Assembly: GCF_900188375.1 (NCBI RefSeq)
Contig: NZ_FZOO01000001.1
Location: forward strand, 558,001-622,000
Direction of reading: 5' to 3'
DNA from: Geodermatophilus pulveris
GTDB lineage: Bacteria > Actinomycetota > Actinomycetes > Mycobacteriales > Geodermatophilaceae
Length of the DNA stretch: 64,000 nucleotides
The notes beneath the pieces are model-generated. The model did no database searches. It saw only the letters and a list, made by a program, of their open reading frames with translations, and was not told the DNA's origin. The first letter of the stretch is position 1; the number at the start of each line of letters is the position of its first letter. Shown here piece after piece: positions 31,645 through 44,043 of the stretch. The position numbers and the translations under genes were made by a program.

Positions 31645-32805
31645 CTACAACGGGCTGTCGGCGGCCCCGCCGGGCGGGAAGACGCGCAGCACCCGGTCGT
31701 CGTCCTCGACCGGGGTGCCGACATCGTCCCGGTTGGACGTGGTGACCCACAGGGCGCCCTCCCCGTCGACGACGACGGTGCGCAGCCGGCCGTAGCGGTC
31801 GACGAGGAACTCGCCCGGCTCCTCGGCCAGGGTGCCGGTGCCGTCGAGCAGCACCGTGTGGATGCGGCGGCCGTCCAGCGACCCGAGGAACACGCTGCGC
31901 CCGGCGACCGCGCAGCCGCCGAGGCCGCCCTCGGCCGGCGGGAACTCCACGACCGGGCGGGCGCTGTCCGGGTCCGCGGCCGGCCACCCGGCGTCCCCGC
32001 CCTCGACGACGGCCTCGAGCGCGTCGGGCCCCTGTGCGGAGTCGTCGGTCGCGAACAGCGTCTCGCCGCCCGGGCACAGCGCCCTCACGTCGGCGTGGCC
32101 GGAGCTGTACACCGGGCCGGCCCCCACCGGGCGGCCGAAGACGTCGACGTGCAGCACCTTGCCGGCCAGCGAGGCGGGGTCCTGGGCCAGCGCGGGGTCG
32201 GCGGTGTCCCCGGTGCCGACGAACAGCGTGCCGTCGGGGGCGAACGCCAGCCCGCCGCCGTTGTGCGTCTCGCCGCGCGGGATGCCGGTGAGCACCGGGT
32301 TGGGGGTGCCGCCCATCGGGAAGCGGACCACCCGGTTGTCGGTGGCCGTGGACACGTAGGCGTAGAAGAGCCCGTCCTCGGGGAACGTCGGCGACAGCGC
32401 CAGGCCCAGCAGCCCGCCGTCCCCGGCGGTGTCGACGCCGGGCAGCGTCATGAGCTCGCGGGCGGGGGAGCGGTCGGGGAAGACCTGCAGCAGCCGGCCG
32501 GTCTCCCGCTCGCCGACGACCGCGCTGCCGTCGGGCAGCACGACCAGGCCGGTGGGCACGGCCAGCCCGGAGGCGACCACGTTCGGGTCACCGGCCTCCT
32601 CGTCGGACTCCGGGTCGGCCGGGTCGCCGGGGCCGGGCACCGACGGTGACTCCGTGGGCGGGCCGACCTGCGGCGGCGGGCCCTCCGGCTGCGGGCGGAA
32701 CGGGCCGGCCGGCTCGTAGCCGTCGCTGCCGCAGCCGGCCAGGACGGCGGCCAGGACGGCGGCCCCGGCCAGGCGCCGTCCCCGTCGCGCGCGCAGCCGG
32801 CTCAC
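31645..32805 (-). CDS. LppZ-like lipoprotein, glucose/sorbosone dehydrogenase fold
   Basis: A 386-residue predicted lipoprotein. The signal peptide ends in the lipobox LAGCGS (cysteine at about residue 25), followed by a Pro/Asp/Glu-rich linker to about residue 75 and then a six-bladed beta-propeller related to PQQ-dependent sugar dehydrogenases ([59 protein letters not shown]). The ETHNGGG motif carries the histidine expected for cofactor or substrate contact. It corresponds in place to LppZ of mycobacteria. On the minus strand TACTGT lies 7 nt before the GTG at 32805. Anchored to the outer face of the membrane; whether it is an active dehydrogenase is unknown. Confidence 0.85.
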   Translation of the reverse strand: MSRLRARRGRRLAGAAVLAAVLAGCGSDGYEPAGPFRPQPEGPPPQVGPPTESPSVPGPGDPADPESDEEAGDPNVVASGLAVPTGLVVLPDGSAVVGERETGRLLQVFPDRSPARELMTLPGVDTAGDGGLLGLALSPTFPEDGLFYAYVSTATDNRVVRFPMGGTPNPVLTGIPRGETHNGGGLAFAPDGTLFVGTGDTADPALAQDPASLAGKVLHVDVFGRPVGAGPVYSSGHADVRALCPGGETLFATDDSAQGPDALEAVVEGGDAGWPAADPDSARPVVEFPPAEGGLGGCAVAGRSVFLGSLDGRRIHTVLLDGTGTLAEEPGEFLVDRYGRLRTVVVDGEGALWVTTSNRDDVGTPVEDDDRVLRVFPPGGAADSPL

Positions 32806-32812
32806 CCCTCGA

Positions 32813-32818
32813 ACAGTA
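32813..32818 (-). promoter_or_regulatory. Predicted -10 box of the lipoprotein gene (leaderless)
   Basis: On the minus strand TACTGT lies 7 nt before the GTG at 32805; the spacer contains no clear Shine-Dalgarno. Confidence 0.45.
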
Positions 32819-32856
32819 CGTGCGCGGCCCGGCGGGACGGGCGGTCCGAGCGGCCG

Positions 32857-33222
32857 CTACCCGACGTCGGGGATGCGCCCACCGGAGGCCGCGGCCAGCC
32901 GGGGGAGGTCGCGGGCGCGCAGCACCGGCAGCCGCAGCTCGGTGCCCCGGGTGGTCACCAGGTGCAGGTCGCCGCGCTCGGCGACGCGGATGCCGGCCAC
33001 CTCCCGCCAGGGCACGTGCCGGCCGGCCACCATCGAGCGCACGGTGACGCCGTCGTCGGCGACGTCCACCCCGACCCGCAGCACCCACGCGGCGATCAGC
33101 GCGGGGACGACCAGGAGCAGCGGCGCCCAGGGCGCGGCGGCGGCCAGCGGCAGGACGCAGATGGCCAGGAAGGACACCGGGAGCAGCGCCACCCGGCTGG
33201 TCCGCAAGCGCGCCGTCGCCAC
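32857..33222 (-). CDS. PH-domain membrane protein (Cfp6-like)
   Basis: A 121-residue protein with two N-terminal membrane segments (about 10-50, [20 protein letters not shown] and [16 protein letters not shown]) and a short bacterial PH-like domain ([27 protein letters not shown]). The pattern of a hydrophobic hairpin followed by WxEVxxI is typical of the small DUF2581/Cfp6-type PH proteins of actinobacteria. The gene order (lppZ, then this, then ilvB) is as in M. tuberculosis Rv3006-Rv3004. Function unknown. GGGAGGA lies upstream of the GTG at 33222 at a slightly long spacing. Confidence 0.75.
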   Translation of the reverse strand: MATARLRTSRVALLPVSFLAICVLPLAAAAPWAPLLLVVPALIAAWVLRVGVDVADDGVTVRSMVAGRHVPWREVAGIRVAERGDLHLVTTRGTELRLPVLRARDLPRLAAASGGRIPDVG

Positions 33223-33246
33223 GTCCGCACATCCTCCCAGACGCGC

Positions 33247-34098
33247 TCAGGCCGACAGCCGCGCCAGCCGCCCGGCCGCGGCCCCGCCCTCGGCGGCGGT
33301 GTAGACGACCAGCGACAGGCCGGGGGCGTCGGCCGGCGCGAGCTGGTGGTGCTCCAGCAGCAGGGTGCCGACGAGCGGGTGCTCGAAGCGGCGCTCCGAG
33401 GAGCTGAACCGGTCGACGTCGCGGCTGGCCCACCCGGCGCGGAACTCCGGGCTGGCCGCCTCGAGCCGGGCCACCAGGTCGACCACCGCGGGGTCGGCCA
33501 GCCGCGGGCCCACCTCGGCGCGGAACTGGGTGAGGAAGCGGCGGCTGTCGGCCGTCCAGTCCCCCAGCAGGTCGCGGACGGCGGGGTCGGTGAATATCAG
33601 CCAGAGCAGGTTGCGCTCGGCCGCGGGCACGGCGGCCACCCCCGGGTAGAGCCGCTCGTAGGCGCGGTTCCAGCCGGCGATCGTCCAGCCGGCGGTGATC
33701 GCGTAGGCCGGGGAGGCGCCCAGGGCGTCGAGCAGCCGCTGCACGTGGGCCGGCATGCCGTCGGCCGCACCGGCCGGGTTGCCGCCGCCGTGCCCGGTCA
33801 GCCCCAGCACGTACTCGTGCTCGGCCGGCGACATCCGCAGCGTGCGGGCCAGCGCGTCGACGACCTGGCGAGACGGCCGGATGTCCCGGCCCTGCTCCAG
33901 CCACGTGTACCAGGTGTGGCTCACCCCGGAGAGCAGCGCGACCTCCTCCCGGCGCAGCCCCGGCGTCCGCCGCGCACCCCCCGCGGGCACGCCGGCGACC
34001 CGCGGGTCGACCTGGCGGCGGCGGGACCGCAGGAACTCCGCGAGCTCACGGCGGGCGGGCGGGGGATCGGCACGGCGGGCGGTGGCGGCGGTGGGCAC
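33247..34098 (-). CDS. XRE-family regulator with MmyB-type ligand domain
   Basis: A 283-residue transcription regulator. The helix-turn-helix is at about 45-100 ([32 protein letters not shown]), the signature of the actinobacterial XRE group whose C-terminal half is an MmyB-like PAS-type sensor ([38 protein letters not shown]). Such proteins usually control an adjacent divergent dehydrogenase gene, but here the divergent gene is ilvD. GGGAGG precedes the GTG at 34098, and on the minus strand GATACT lies about 37-42 nt upstream as a possible -10. A link to ilvD is possible but not shown. Confidence 0.85.
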   Translation of the reverse strand: MPTAATARRADPPPARRELAEFLRSRRRQVDPRVAGVPAGGARRTPGLRREEVALLSGVSHTWYTWLEQGRDIRPSRQVVDALARTLRMSPAEHEYVLGLTGHGGGNPAGAADGMPAHVQRLLDALGASPAYAITAGWTIAGWNRAYERLYPGVAAVPAAERNLLWLIFTDPAVRDLLGDWTADSRRFLTQFRAEVGPRLADPAVVDLVARLEAASPEFRAGWASRDVDRFSSSERRFEHPLVGTLLLEHHQLAPADAPGLSLVVYTAAEGGAAAGRLARLSA

Positions 34099-34174
34099 GG
34101 CGGCCTCCCGGGGACGGCGGTGGTGGCGCCGGTACCAGTATCGACCGTCCCTGGGGCGGCGACCCGGATCGGCC

Positions 34175-34180
34175 TACGCT
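34175..34180 (+). promoter_or_regulatory. Predicted -10 box of ilvD (leaderless)
   Basis: TACGCT, 8 nt, then GTG at 34189, with no Shine-Dalgarno. Confidence 0.45.
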
Positions 34181-34188
34181 CCTGTGCC

Positions 34189-35892
34189 GTGACCACCGTG
34201 GAGGAACCGCGCACCGGCGTCGACGTCAAGCCGCGCAGCCGGGAGGTGACCGACGGCATCACCCGTGCGCCGGCCCGCGCGATGCTGCGTGCGGTCGGGA
34301 TGGGCGACGACGACTGGGAGAAGCCGCAGATCGGCGTGGCCTCGTCGTGGAACGAGATCACCCCGTGCAACCTGTCCCTGGACCGGCTGGCCAAGCGGGC
34401 CAAGGAGGGGGTGCACGCCGCCGGCGGCTTCCCGCTGGAGTTCGGCACCATCTCCGTCTCCGACGGCATCTCGATGGGCCACGAGGGCATGCGCGCCTCA
34501 CTGGTCTCCCGCGAGGTCATCGCCGACTCGGTGGAGACCGTCGTGTTCGCCGAGCGCCTCGACGGCACCGTGCTGCTCGCCGGCTGCGACAAGTCGCTGC
34601 CCGGCATGCTCATGGCCGCGGCGCGGCTGGACCTGGCCAGCGTCTTCGTCTACTCCGGCTCGACGCTGCCGGGCAGGCTCGGCGACCGCGACGACCTCAC
34701 CATCATCGACGTCTTCGAGGGCGTCGGCGCCTGCGCCCGCGGGCTGATCAGCCGCGAGGAGCTCGACGCGATCGAGCGGGCCGCCTGCCCGGGCCAGGGC
34801 TCCTGCGGCGGCATGTACACCGCCAACACCATGGCCAGCGTCGCCGAGGCGCTCGGGATGGCCCTGCCCGGCAGCGCCGCCCCGCCGGCCCCCGACAGCC
34901 GCCGCGACGCCGTCGCCGTCGCCTCGGGCGAGGCCGTGGTGGACCTGCTGCGCCGGGGCATCACCGCCCGCCAGATCATGACCCGGGAGGCGTTCGAGAA
35001 CGCCATCACCGTGGTCATGGCGCTCGGCGGCTCGACCAACGCCGTCCTGCACCTGCTGGCCATCGCCCACGAGGCGCGGGTCGACCTCACCCTCGAGGAC
35101 TTCAACCGGATCGGCGACCGCACCCCGCACCTGGCCGACGTCAAGCCCTTCGGCCGGTTCGTCATGACCGACGTCGACCGCGTCGGCGGCGTCCCGGTCG
35201 TGCTGCGCGCGCTGCTCGACGCCGGCCTGCTGCACGGCGACGTGCTCACCGTGACCGGGAAGACGATGGCGGAGAACCTCGCCGAGATCGCCCCGCCGGA
35301 CCTCGACGGCACGATCGTGCACGCGATGAGCGACCCGATCCACAAGACCGGTGGGCTGACCGTCCTGCGCGGCACGCTGTCCCCGGAGGGCGCGGTGGTG
35401 AAGTCCGCCGGCTTCGACGCCGACGTCTTCGAGGGCACCGCGCGGGTCTTCGACGGCGAGCAGGGCGCCATGGACGCCGTCACCGAGGGGACCCTGCAGG
35501 CCGGCGACGTCGTGGTCATCCGCTACGAGGGGCCCCGGGGCGGGCCGGGCATGCGCGAGATGCTCGCCGTCACCGGCGCGATCAAGGGCGCGGGCCTCGG
35601 CAAGGACGTGCTGCTGCTCACCGACGGCCGGTTCTCCGGGGGGACGACGGGCCTGTGCGTGGGCCACGTCGCCCCCGAGGCCGCCGACGGCGGACCGATC
35701 GCGTTCGTCCGGGACGGCGACCGGGTCCGGCTGGACCTGGCCCGCCGGACCCTCGACCTGCTGGTGGACGACGCCGAGCTGGCCCGCCGCCGGGAGGGCT
35801 GGGCGCCGCTGCCCCCGCGCTACACCACCGGGGTGCTCGGCAAGTACGCCAAGCTGGTGAGCTCCGCGGCCCAGGGCGCCGTCTGCGGCTGA
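34189..35892 (+). CDS. ilvD: Dihydroxy-acid dehydratase
   Basis: A 567-residue IlvD that dehydrates dihydroxy-isovalerate and dihydroxy-methylvalerate, the third common step to valine and isoleucine. The Fe-S ligand cysteines lie in [29 protein letters not shown] and [14 protein letters not shown]. The last of these, with PCN and GCDKS, marks the shorter form of the family typical of actinobacterial IlvD. The C-terminal [21 protein letters not shown] holds the active-site serine. It diverges from an XRE regulator and is followed by hairpin element R4. It sits about 4.8 kb before ilvB with a GGDEF/EAL gene between, so it is not co-transcribed with ilvBNC. Confidence 0.96.
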   Translation: MTTVEEPRTGVDVKPRSREVTDGITRAPARAMLRAVGMGDDDWEKPQIGVASSWNEITPCNLSLDRLAKRAKEGVHAAGGFPLEFGTISVSDGISMGHEGMRASLVSREVIADSVETVVFAERLDGTVLLAGCDKSLPGMLMAAARLDLASVFVYSGSTLPGRLGDRDDLTIIDVFEGVGACARGLISREELDAIERAACPGQGSCGGMYTANTMASVAEALGMALPGSAAPPAPDSRRDAVAVASGEAVVDLLRRGITARQIMTREAFENAITVVMALGGSTNAVLHLLAIAHEARVDLTLEDFNRIGDRTPHLADVKPFGRFVMTDVDRVGGVPVVLRALLDAGLLHGDVLTVTGKTMAENLAEIAPPDLDGTIVHAMSDPIHKTGGLTVLRGTLSPEGAVVKSAGFDADVFEGTARVFDGEQGAMDAVTEGTLQAGDVVVIRYEGPRGGPGMREMLAVTGAIKGAGLGKDVLLLTDGRFSGGTTGLCVGHVAPEAADGGPIAFVRDGDRVRLDLARRTLDLLVDDAELARRREGWAPLPPRYTTGVLGKYAKLVSSAAQGAVCG

Positions 35893-35895
35893 GAG

Positions 35896-35970
35896 GGAGG
35901 ACCCCCTTCCACCCCACCCTCCGCACGCTCAGGGCGGGACCCTGGAAGGGGGCCGTTCCAGCACGTCACC
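35896..35970. repeat. Intergenic hairpin element, copy R4, with 3' tail
   Basis: Copy R4 directly after the ilvD stop. Arms GGACCCCCTTCCA and TGGAAGGGGGCC pair; the core is CTCCGCACGCTCAGGGCGGG. After the right arm comes GTTCCAGCACGTCACC, a variant of the tail found after copies R6 and R7. The rest of the gap to the next gene (35971-36049) shows only GC-rich sequence. Confidence 0.72.
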
Positions 35971-36049
35971 AGGGGGCCCGCCACCCCGAACGGGTGAGGG
36001 CGGGGCCCGTGCGCTGTCGCGGGCCCCCCCGCCTGCCGACTGAGCAGGT

Positions 36050-38686
36050 GTGGACGCGCTGAGGTGGTGGCTGCTCGCGAGCACGGTGCCCGTGGGTGCC
36101 GCCTGCGCGGTGTCCGCGGCCACGGCCGGCCCGGACGCCCTCGGCGACCTCGCGCTCGCGGCCCTCGGCGTCGCCACCGCCGCGGTGCTGTGGACCGCCG
36201 GCCGGTCCCGGTCGGCCGGGTTGCGGGGCTGGCGGCTGTTCGCGCTCGCCCCGCTGATGCCCGTGCTCGGCCAGGTCGCCGTCGCGGTCGCCGAGCCGCA
36301 GGACCCGGTGCTCGAGGTGGTCCTGCGCTGGCTGCCCACCGTGCCCGGCTACGTGCTCGCCGCCGCCGGCATCCTCACCCTCGTCACGCCCGCACGGCTG
36401 CGCGGCGGCGCACGGTCGGCCGTCGAGCTGGCCCTGTTCCTCATCGCGTGCGTCCTCGTGCTGCAGGTGCTCGTCCTCGACCCGGACCTCGGCTGGCGGG
36501 ACCTGCCCCCCGCCGGCTCCGCCGTCCTCGCCGCGGCGGTGGCGGTCACCTCGGCCACGGTCGCGGCCGCGGTCCTGCTGCTCGGCGTCATCGAGAGCCG
36601 CCGCCAGCCGATGGCCCTGGCCCTGCTGGGTGCCACGGCCCTGCTGGCCCCCGGCCGGGTGCTCGGCACCTCCGCGCTGCTGACCGCCGAACAGGGCGAC
36701 GGTGACGTGGGCCGCGCCCTGGTGGCCGGCGGGCTGGTGCTGCTCGGCGCGGCCGCGCTGCTCGACCCGGGCCCCTGCCCGGAGCCCGCCGCGCAGCCGC
36801 GCAACGGGCGCTCCACCGCGCTGCGCCAGCTGCTGCCGCACCTGGCGATGACCGTCGCCTGCATCGGCGCGGCCGGGGTGTCGCTCGGCGGCCACCGGAT
36901 CAGCCCGGTGATCGCGGTCGGCGGCTCGCTGTGCGCCGCGCTGGCCGTGCTGCACCGGTGGGTCACCGCGCGGGAGGAGGAGCGGCTGGGCGCCCGGCTG
37001 CGGCGCAGCGAGGCCTACTTCCGCTCCCTGGTCGCCGCCAGCAGCGACGCCGTCCTCATCCTCGACCGCACCCTGCGGGTCAGCTGGACCTCACCGACCC
37101 TGGGGACGACGCTCGGCGACCCCGCCGCCGTCCCCGTCGGCGCCGACCTGCTCGCGCTGCTGCACCCCGACGACGTGCAGCCGGTCGCCGGCGCGCTGCA
37201 GCCCGGGGCCGGGGACGGCGGGCCGTCCGGCGTGCTGCGGCTGCGGCTGCGGCACGCCGACAGCACGTGGCGGATCCTGGAGGCCAGCGTCTCCGACCTG
37301 CGCTCGGACACCGTCGTCGGCGCCGTCGTCCTGCACTGCCGGGACACCACCGAGCGGGTCGCCCGCGAGCGCACCCTGGAGCAGGTCGCGTTCACCGACC
37401 CGGTCAGCGGGCTGCCCAACCGGGCCGGGTGCGAGCGGACGCTGGAGCAGGCCCTCACCCAGGCCGGGGCGCCGCCGCGCAGCCTGCTGCTCGTCGAGCT
37501 CGACGGTCTGGACGCCGTGCGCGAGGACGCCGGCCGCGACGTCGTCACCGAGGTGCTGGTCGAGGTCGGCCGCCGGCTGCGGGCCACGGTGCGCGCCGGC
37601 GACCCGGTCATGCGGGTCGGCGGCGGCGCCTTCGCCGTCCTCGCCGAGGGTGCGCCGCAGGCGGTGGACCTGCTGGCCGACCGCTGCCTGTCGGTGGTCG
37701 AGCAGCCCCTGGACACCACCGCCGGCGTCTTCGACCTCGGCGCCGACGTCGGCGTCGTCGACCTGGCCACCGGCGGCTCGGTGGCGGAGCTGATGACCCG
37801 CGCCGAGCTCGCCGTCCGCGCGGCCTCCGCCGCGGGCACCGGCACCGCGCTGCGCTACCGGCCGGCGCTGGGCACTGCCGCCGAGCGGCGGGCCCGCCTG
37901 CGCGAGGACCTGCCCGGCGCCTGGGACCGCGGCGAGCTCTCGGTGCTCTTCCAGCCGGTGGTCTCGCTGGAGGAGCGGCGGGTGACCGGCTGCGAGGCGC
38001 TGCTGCGCTGGACCCACCCGGAGCTGGGCGAGGTGCTGCCGGCGGAGTTCGTCCCGATCGCCGAGCGCGCCGGGGTGATCGGGGAGCTGCAGCGCTGGGC
38101 GCTGGAGCACGCCGCCACCGCCGCGCTGCCGCTGTCGCAGGGCGGCACCCCGCTGCGGCTGGGCGTGAACATCTCCGCCTCGCACGTCGCCGCCCGCACC
38201 CTCGTCCGCGACGTCGCCGCCGTGCTGGAGTCGACCGGGCTGGCCCCGGAGCGGCTCGTCCTGGAGGTGACCGAGGCGACGCTCACCTCCGAGGGCGAGC
38301 ACGTGGCCGCCGACATCCGCGCGCTGCGGCTCATGGGCGTGCACGTCGCGCTGGACGACTTCGGGACCGGCCGCTCCTCGCTGGCGCACCTGACCCGGCT
38401 GCCGATCGACGTGCTCAAGCTGGACCACTCGTTCGTGCTGCGGGTCGACCGCGACCGGCAGACCCGCGCGCTGTGCGAGTCGGTGGTCGGGATCGCCGCC
38501 GCGCTCGGCCTGGACGTGGTGGCCGAGGGCGTGGAGACGCCGGCCCAGCTCGGCGCGCTGCGCGCGGCGGGCTGCGGCTTCGCCCAGGGCTTCCTGCTGG
38601 CCCGCCCGATGCGGGTGCACGAACTGGCCGAGGTGCTCGGCACCGGCGCCGGCATGGTCTGGCCGGGGCTGGTCGGGTCCCGCTGA
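36050..38686 (+). CDS. Membrane protein with PAS, degenerate GGDEF and intact EAL domains
   Basis: An 878-residue cyclic-di-GMP signalling protein. Residues 1-300 hold about eight to nine membrane segments (MASE-like sensor, family not recognised), then a PAS domain (about 320-440, RSEAYFRSLVAASSDAVLILDR), a GGDEF domain (about 440-600) and an EAL domain (about 615-865). The cyclase motif reads GGGAF (524-528) instead of GGDEF/GGEEF, so cyclase activity is unlikely. The phosphodiesterase motifs are present: GCEALLRW with EAL at 649-651 and ALDDFGTG with Asp769/Asp770. It is thus predicted to break down cyclic-di-GMP, with the GGDEF domain perhaps sensing GTP. The GTG start at 36050 has only a weak upstream site. 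Confidence 0.88.
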   Translation: MDALRWWLLASTVPVGAACAVSAATAGPDALGDLALAALGVATAAVLWTAGRSRSAGLRGWRLFALAPLMPVLGQVAVAVAEPQDPVLEVVLRWLPTVPGYVLAAAGILTLVTPARLRGGARSAVELALFLIACVLVLQVLVLDPDLGWRDLPPAGSAVLAAAVAVTSATVAAAVLLLGVIESRRQPMALALLGATALLAPGRVLGTSALLTAEQGDGDVGRALVAGGLVLLGAAALLDPGPCPEPAAQPRNGRSTALRQLLPHLAMTVACIGAAGVSLGGHRISPVIAVGGSLCAALAVLHRWVTAREEERLGARLRRSEAYFRSLVAASSDAVLILDRTLRVSWTSPTLGTTLGDPAAVPVGADLLALLHPDDVQPVAGALQPGAGDGGPSGVLRLRLRHADSTWRILEASVSDLRSDTVVGAVVLHCRDTTERVARERTLEQVAFTDPVSGLPNRAGCERTLEQALTQAGAPPRSLLLVELDGLDAVREDAGRDVVTEVLVEVGRRLRATVRAGDPVMRVGGGAFAVLAEGAPQAVDLLADRCLSVVEQPLDTTAGVFDLGADVGVVDLATGGSVAELMTRAELAVRAASAAGTGTALRYRPALGTAAERRARLREDLPGAWDRGELSVLFQPVVSLEERRVTGCEALLRWTHPELGEVLPAEFVPIAERAGVIGELQRWALEHAATAALPLSQGGTPLRLGVNISASHVAARTLVRDVAAVLESTGLAPERLVLEVTEATLTSEGEHVAADIRALRLMGVHVALDDFGTGRSSLAHLTRLPIDVLKLDHSFVLRVDRDRQTRALCESVVGIAAALGLDVVAEGVETPAQLGALRAAGCGFAQGFLLARPMRVHELAEVLGTGAGMVWPGLVGSR

Positions 38687-38712
38687 CGCCGCCGGGCCGG
38701 TGGCCGGGCCCC

Positions 38713-38753
38713 CGTCCCATCGCGCGCGACGCGTCGTCCCACGCCATGGGACG
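38713..38753. promoter_or_regulatory. Repeated heptamer and inverted repeats upstream of the ilv promoter
   Basis: CGTCCCA occurs at 38713-38719 and 38735-38741, and its inverse TGGGACG at 38747-38753. The last two form a stem (GTCCCA-5 nt-TGGGAC), overlapped by a second possible stem CCACGCC/GGCGTGG (38739-38759). All of this lies directly before the predicted -35 of ilvB, so it is a candidate regulator site. Confidence 0.45.
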
Positions 38754-38759
38754 GCGTGG

Positions 38760-38789
38760 TTGACGACCCGGCCGTCCGGGGCGCACAGT
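38760..38789 (+). promoter_or_regulatory. Predicted promoter of the ilvBNC leader
   Basis: TTGACG (38760-38765) and CACAGT (38784-38789) are separated by 18 nt, a sigma-70-like arrangement. The leader-peptide GTG begins 6 nt after the -10, predicting a leaderless leader ORF. Confidence 0.6.
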
Positions 38790-38795
38790 GGCCGG

Positions 38796-38831
38796 GTGCG
38801 TCCGGTCTGCCTGCTCCTCGTAGTCGCCTAG
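38796..38831 (+). CDS. ilvB leader peptide (branched-chain attenuator)
   Basis: An 11-codon ORF reading VRPVCLLLVVA and ending TAG. Three consecutive Leu codons and two Val codons in so short a frame are the mark of a branched-chain amino acid attenuator peptide. A predicted -10 box lies 6 nt upstream, so the transcript probably starts at or next to the GTG. Hairpins at 38830-38857 and 38859-38896 follow. Leader peptides upstream of ilvBNC are known from Corynebacterium; this assignment is by analogy. Confidence 0.72.
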   Translation: MRPVCLLLVVA

Positions 38832-38896
38832 CGCGTCGGTCGCCCGACCGACGCGCTGACCCCTCTGTGCCCGCAGGCACGAGGGGTTATTCGTTT
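38830..38896 (+). terminator. Attenuator hairpins of the ilvB leader
   Basis: Hairpin 1 (38830-38857) has a perfect 12-bp stem starting AGCGCGTCGGTC with loop GCCC; its 5' arm starts in the leader stop codon. Hairpin 2 (38859-38887) pairs ACCCCTC-T-GTGCC with GGCAC-GAGGGGT around loop CGCA and is followed by TTATTCGTTT. That is a classical intrinsic terminator and the most U-rich tail noticed in the window. I could not find a clear antiterminator pairing between the two. The remaining sequence to ilvB (38897-38999) is GC-rich with AGGAG near its end. Confidence 0.72.
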
Positions 38897-38999
38897 GCGG
38901 GCCCGGTCTCCCCGGCGCCGCAGGCACCCGCGCCGCACACCGCACCGGCGCCCCGCGCCCGGGGCGTCCGCCCAGCACCGAGCACGGCCAGGAGACGCC

Positions 39000-42651
<3,652 letters not shown>

Positions 42652-42664
42652 GCCGGGCGAGGGA

Positions 42665-42690
42665 GGCCCGCTGCCGCCCGGCAGCGGGCC
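42665..42690. terminator. Terminator after ilvC
   Basis: GGCCCGCTGCCG pairs perfectly with CGGCAGCGGGCC, extendable by GAGGG/CCCTC. It lies between ilvC and a convergent membrane-protein gene. Confidence 0.7.
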
Positions 42691-42694
42691 GCCC

Positions 42695-43111
42695 TCATCC
42701 CGGGCCGCCCCGGGAGGCGGCGAACCACTCGCGGGACGGCGCCTGCAGCAGGAGCACCACGGCGCCGACGGCGAGCAGCGCCAGCAGCGAGGGCAGCGGG
42801 GCGACCACGCCCGCGGCGAAGCCGACGGCCAGGCCCGCGAGGGCGACCAGCCCGACCAGCGTCGAGGCCGTGATGAGGACCCGCCGGGTCCGGCCCCGCA
42901 GGGCGGCGACGGCGCCCCACAGGCAGGCCGCCGTCAACCCCAGGGCGGCGACGCCGATGAGCGCGAACAGCGCCGCCTGGCCACTGAAGCTGAGCGAGTA
43001 GAGGGCCACCACGAACACCAGCGTCGCCTGGACGAACCCGGCGACGCCGGCCATCAGCACGTGCGGCGGCCGCGGCCGGGCGCCACCGCCCGCGGGGCGG
43101 CCGCTCGGCAC
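42695..43111 (-). CDS. Small four-span membrane protein
   Basis: A 138-residue protein with four hydrophobic segments (LMAGVAGFVQATLVFVVALY, ALFALIGVAALGLTAACLWG, VLITASTLVGLVALAGLAVG and LLALLAVGAVVLLL). The N-terminal 18 residues are Pro/Arg/Gly-rich. I do not recognise a family. The GTG at 43111 lies 17 nt after the upstream gene's stop, so the two minus-strand genes form an operon; the ribosome-binding site is weak and an ATG at 43054 is an alternative start. The next gene upstream is also a Pro-rich membrane protein and may be a relative. Confidence 0.6.
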   Translation of the reverse strand: MPSGRPAGGGARPRPPHVLMAGVAGFVQATLVFVVALYSLSFSGQAALFALIGVAALGLTAACLWGAVAALRGRTRRVLITASTLVGLVALAGLAVGFAAGVVAPLPSLLALLAVGAVVLLLQAPSREWFAASRGGPG

Positions 43112-43128
43112 CGGCCGCCCGCCCGGGC

Positions 43129-43884
43129 TCAGCGCGCCCGCCGCGCGCGGTGCGCGGCGTAGAACTGCGCGGCCGGCCGCAGGCACAGCAGCACGACGAT
43201 CGCCAGGGCGGGGAGGAAGAACAGCAGGACGAACACCACCTCGGCGCCGCCGGTCCCGCCCGAGGCCAGCCCGGACAGGGCGGCGAGCAGCGGGACGGCG
43301 GTCACCGCGACCGCGATCGCCCCGCCCACGAGCAGCGGGACGCGGCTGCGCCCGGTCAGCGCGCGGACCGAGCCCCAGATCACCAGCGCGGTCCAGAGCA
43401 GGGCGACCACGCCGGCGCTGATCGCGAACACCTGCGCGGCGTCGGTGAACTCGGCGACCTCGCCGGGGTCGGTGGCGCTGACCGACGGGTCGCTGGCGAC
43501 CAGGTCCTCCACGAGGGCGCCCAGGACCGCGCCGCCCAGGATGAGCCCCAGGCTCACCAGCGCCCCCAGCGCGCCGAACAGGGAGCCCAGCACCGCGGCC
43601 ACCACCACCGGGGTGGGCCGGGCCGGCACCGATCCCGGCCCGTAGGGCCCGTACTGGCCGGGCGGACCCGCCGCCGGGGACCCGTACGGGCCGTACTGGC
43701 CGTGCGAGCCGTACTGGCCGTAGGGGTCGTACTGCGGGGGGCCGGCCTGGCCGTACGGCCGGCCCTGCGTCGCGGCGGACGGGCCGGAGGGGGAGGGCTG
43801 GTACGGCGGGCCCCCGTACGGGGGCGGCTGCCCGTACTGCCCCGGCCGCGGACCGGTGCCGTGCTCGTCGTCGTGACTGCTCAT
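43129..43884 (-). CDS. Pro/Gly/Tyr-rich membrane protein
   Basis: A 251-residue protein. Residues 1-95 are a low-complexity tail rich in Gly, Pro, Gln and Tyr, with repeated QYG and PYG units (YGQYGSHGQYGPYGSP). Then come four membrane segments (about 100-245: VVVAAVLGSLFGALGALVSL, ISAGVVALLWTALVIWGSV, LVGGAIAVAVTAVPLLAALS and FVLLFFLPALAIVVLLC). Cytoplasmic proline-rich tails before a membrane domain are common in actinobacterial envelope proteins of unknown function. GGAGGGG precedes the ATG at 43884; a longer in-frame start has no support. Confidence 0.7.
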   Translation of the reverse strand: MSSHDDEHGTGPRPGQYGQPPPYGGPPYQPSPSGPSAATQGRPYGQAGPPQYDPYGQYGSHGQYGPYGSPAAGPPGQYGPYGPGSVPARPTPVVVAAVLGSLFGALGALVSLGLILGGAVLGALVEDLVASDPSVSATDPGEVAEFTDAAQVFAISAGVVALLWTALVIWGSVRALTGRSRVPLLVGGAIAVAVTAVPLLAALSGLASGGTGGAEVVFVLLFFLPALAIVVLLCLRPAAQFYAAHRARRAR

Positions 43885-44029
43885 GATCCCCTCCGTCGGT
43901 GCCGGCGTCCGACGCCCGCCGGCCGCCAGGATGTCCAGTCCGCACCCGCCCCGGCAAGCGAGCCCACCCGAGGCGGGGGGTGCCGGGCGGCGCACCGGGG
44001 CTGGTCGGCCCGGTGGCGGGCCGCGTCCC

Positions 44030-44035
44030 TAGGCT
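44030..44035 (+). promoter_or_regulatory. Predicted -10 box of serA (leaderless)
   Basis: TAGGCT, 8 nt, then GTG at 44044, with no Shine-Dalgarno. Confidence 0.45.
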
Positions 44036-44043
44036 GTCTGCCC

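Noticed and set aside
38895-38999. In-frame extension of ilvB upstream of 39000
   Set aside because: It has no ribosome-binding site, lies in the leader after the terminator, and encodes Arg/Pro/His-rich sequence unlike any IlvB.
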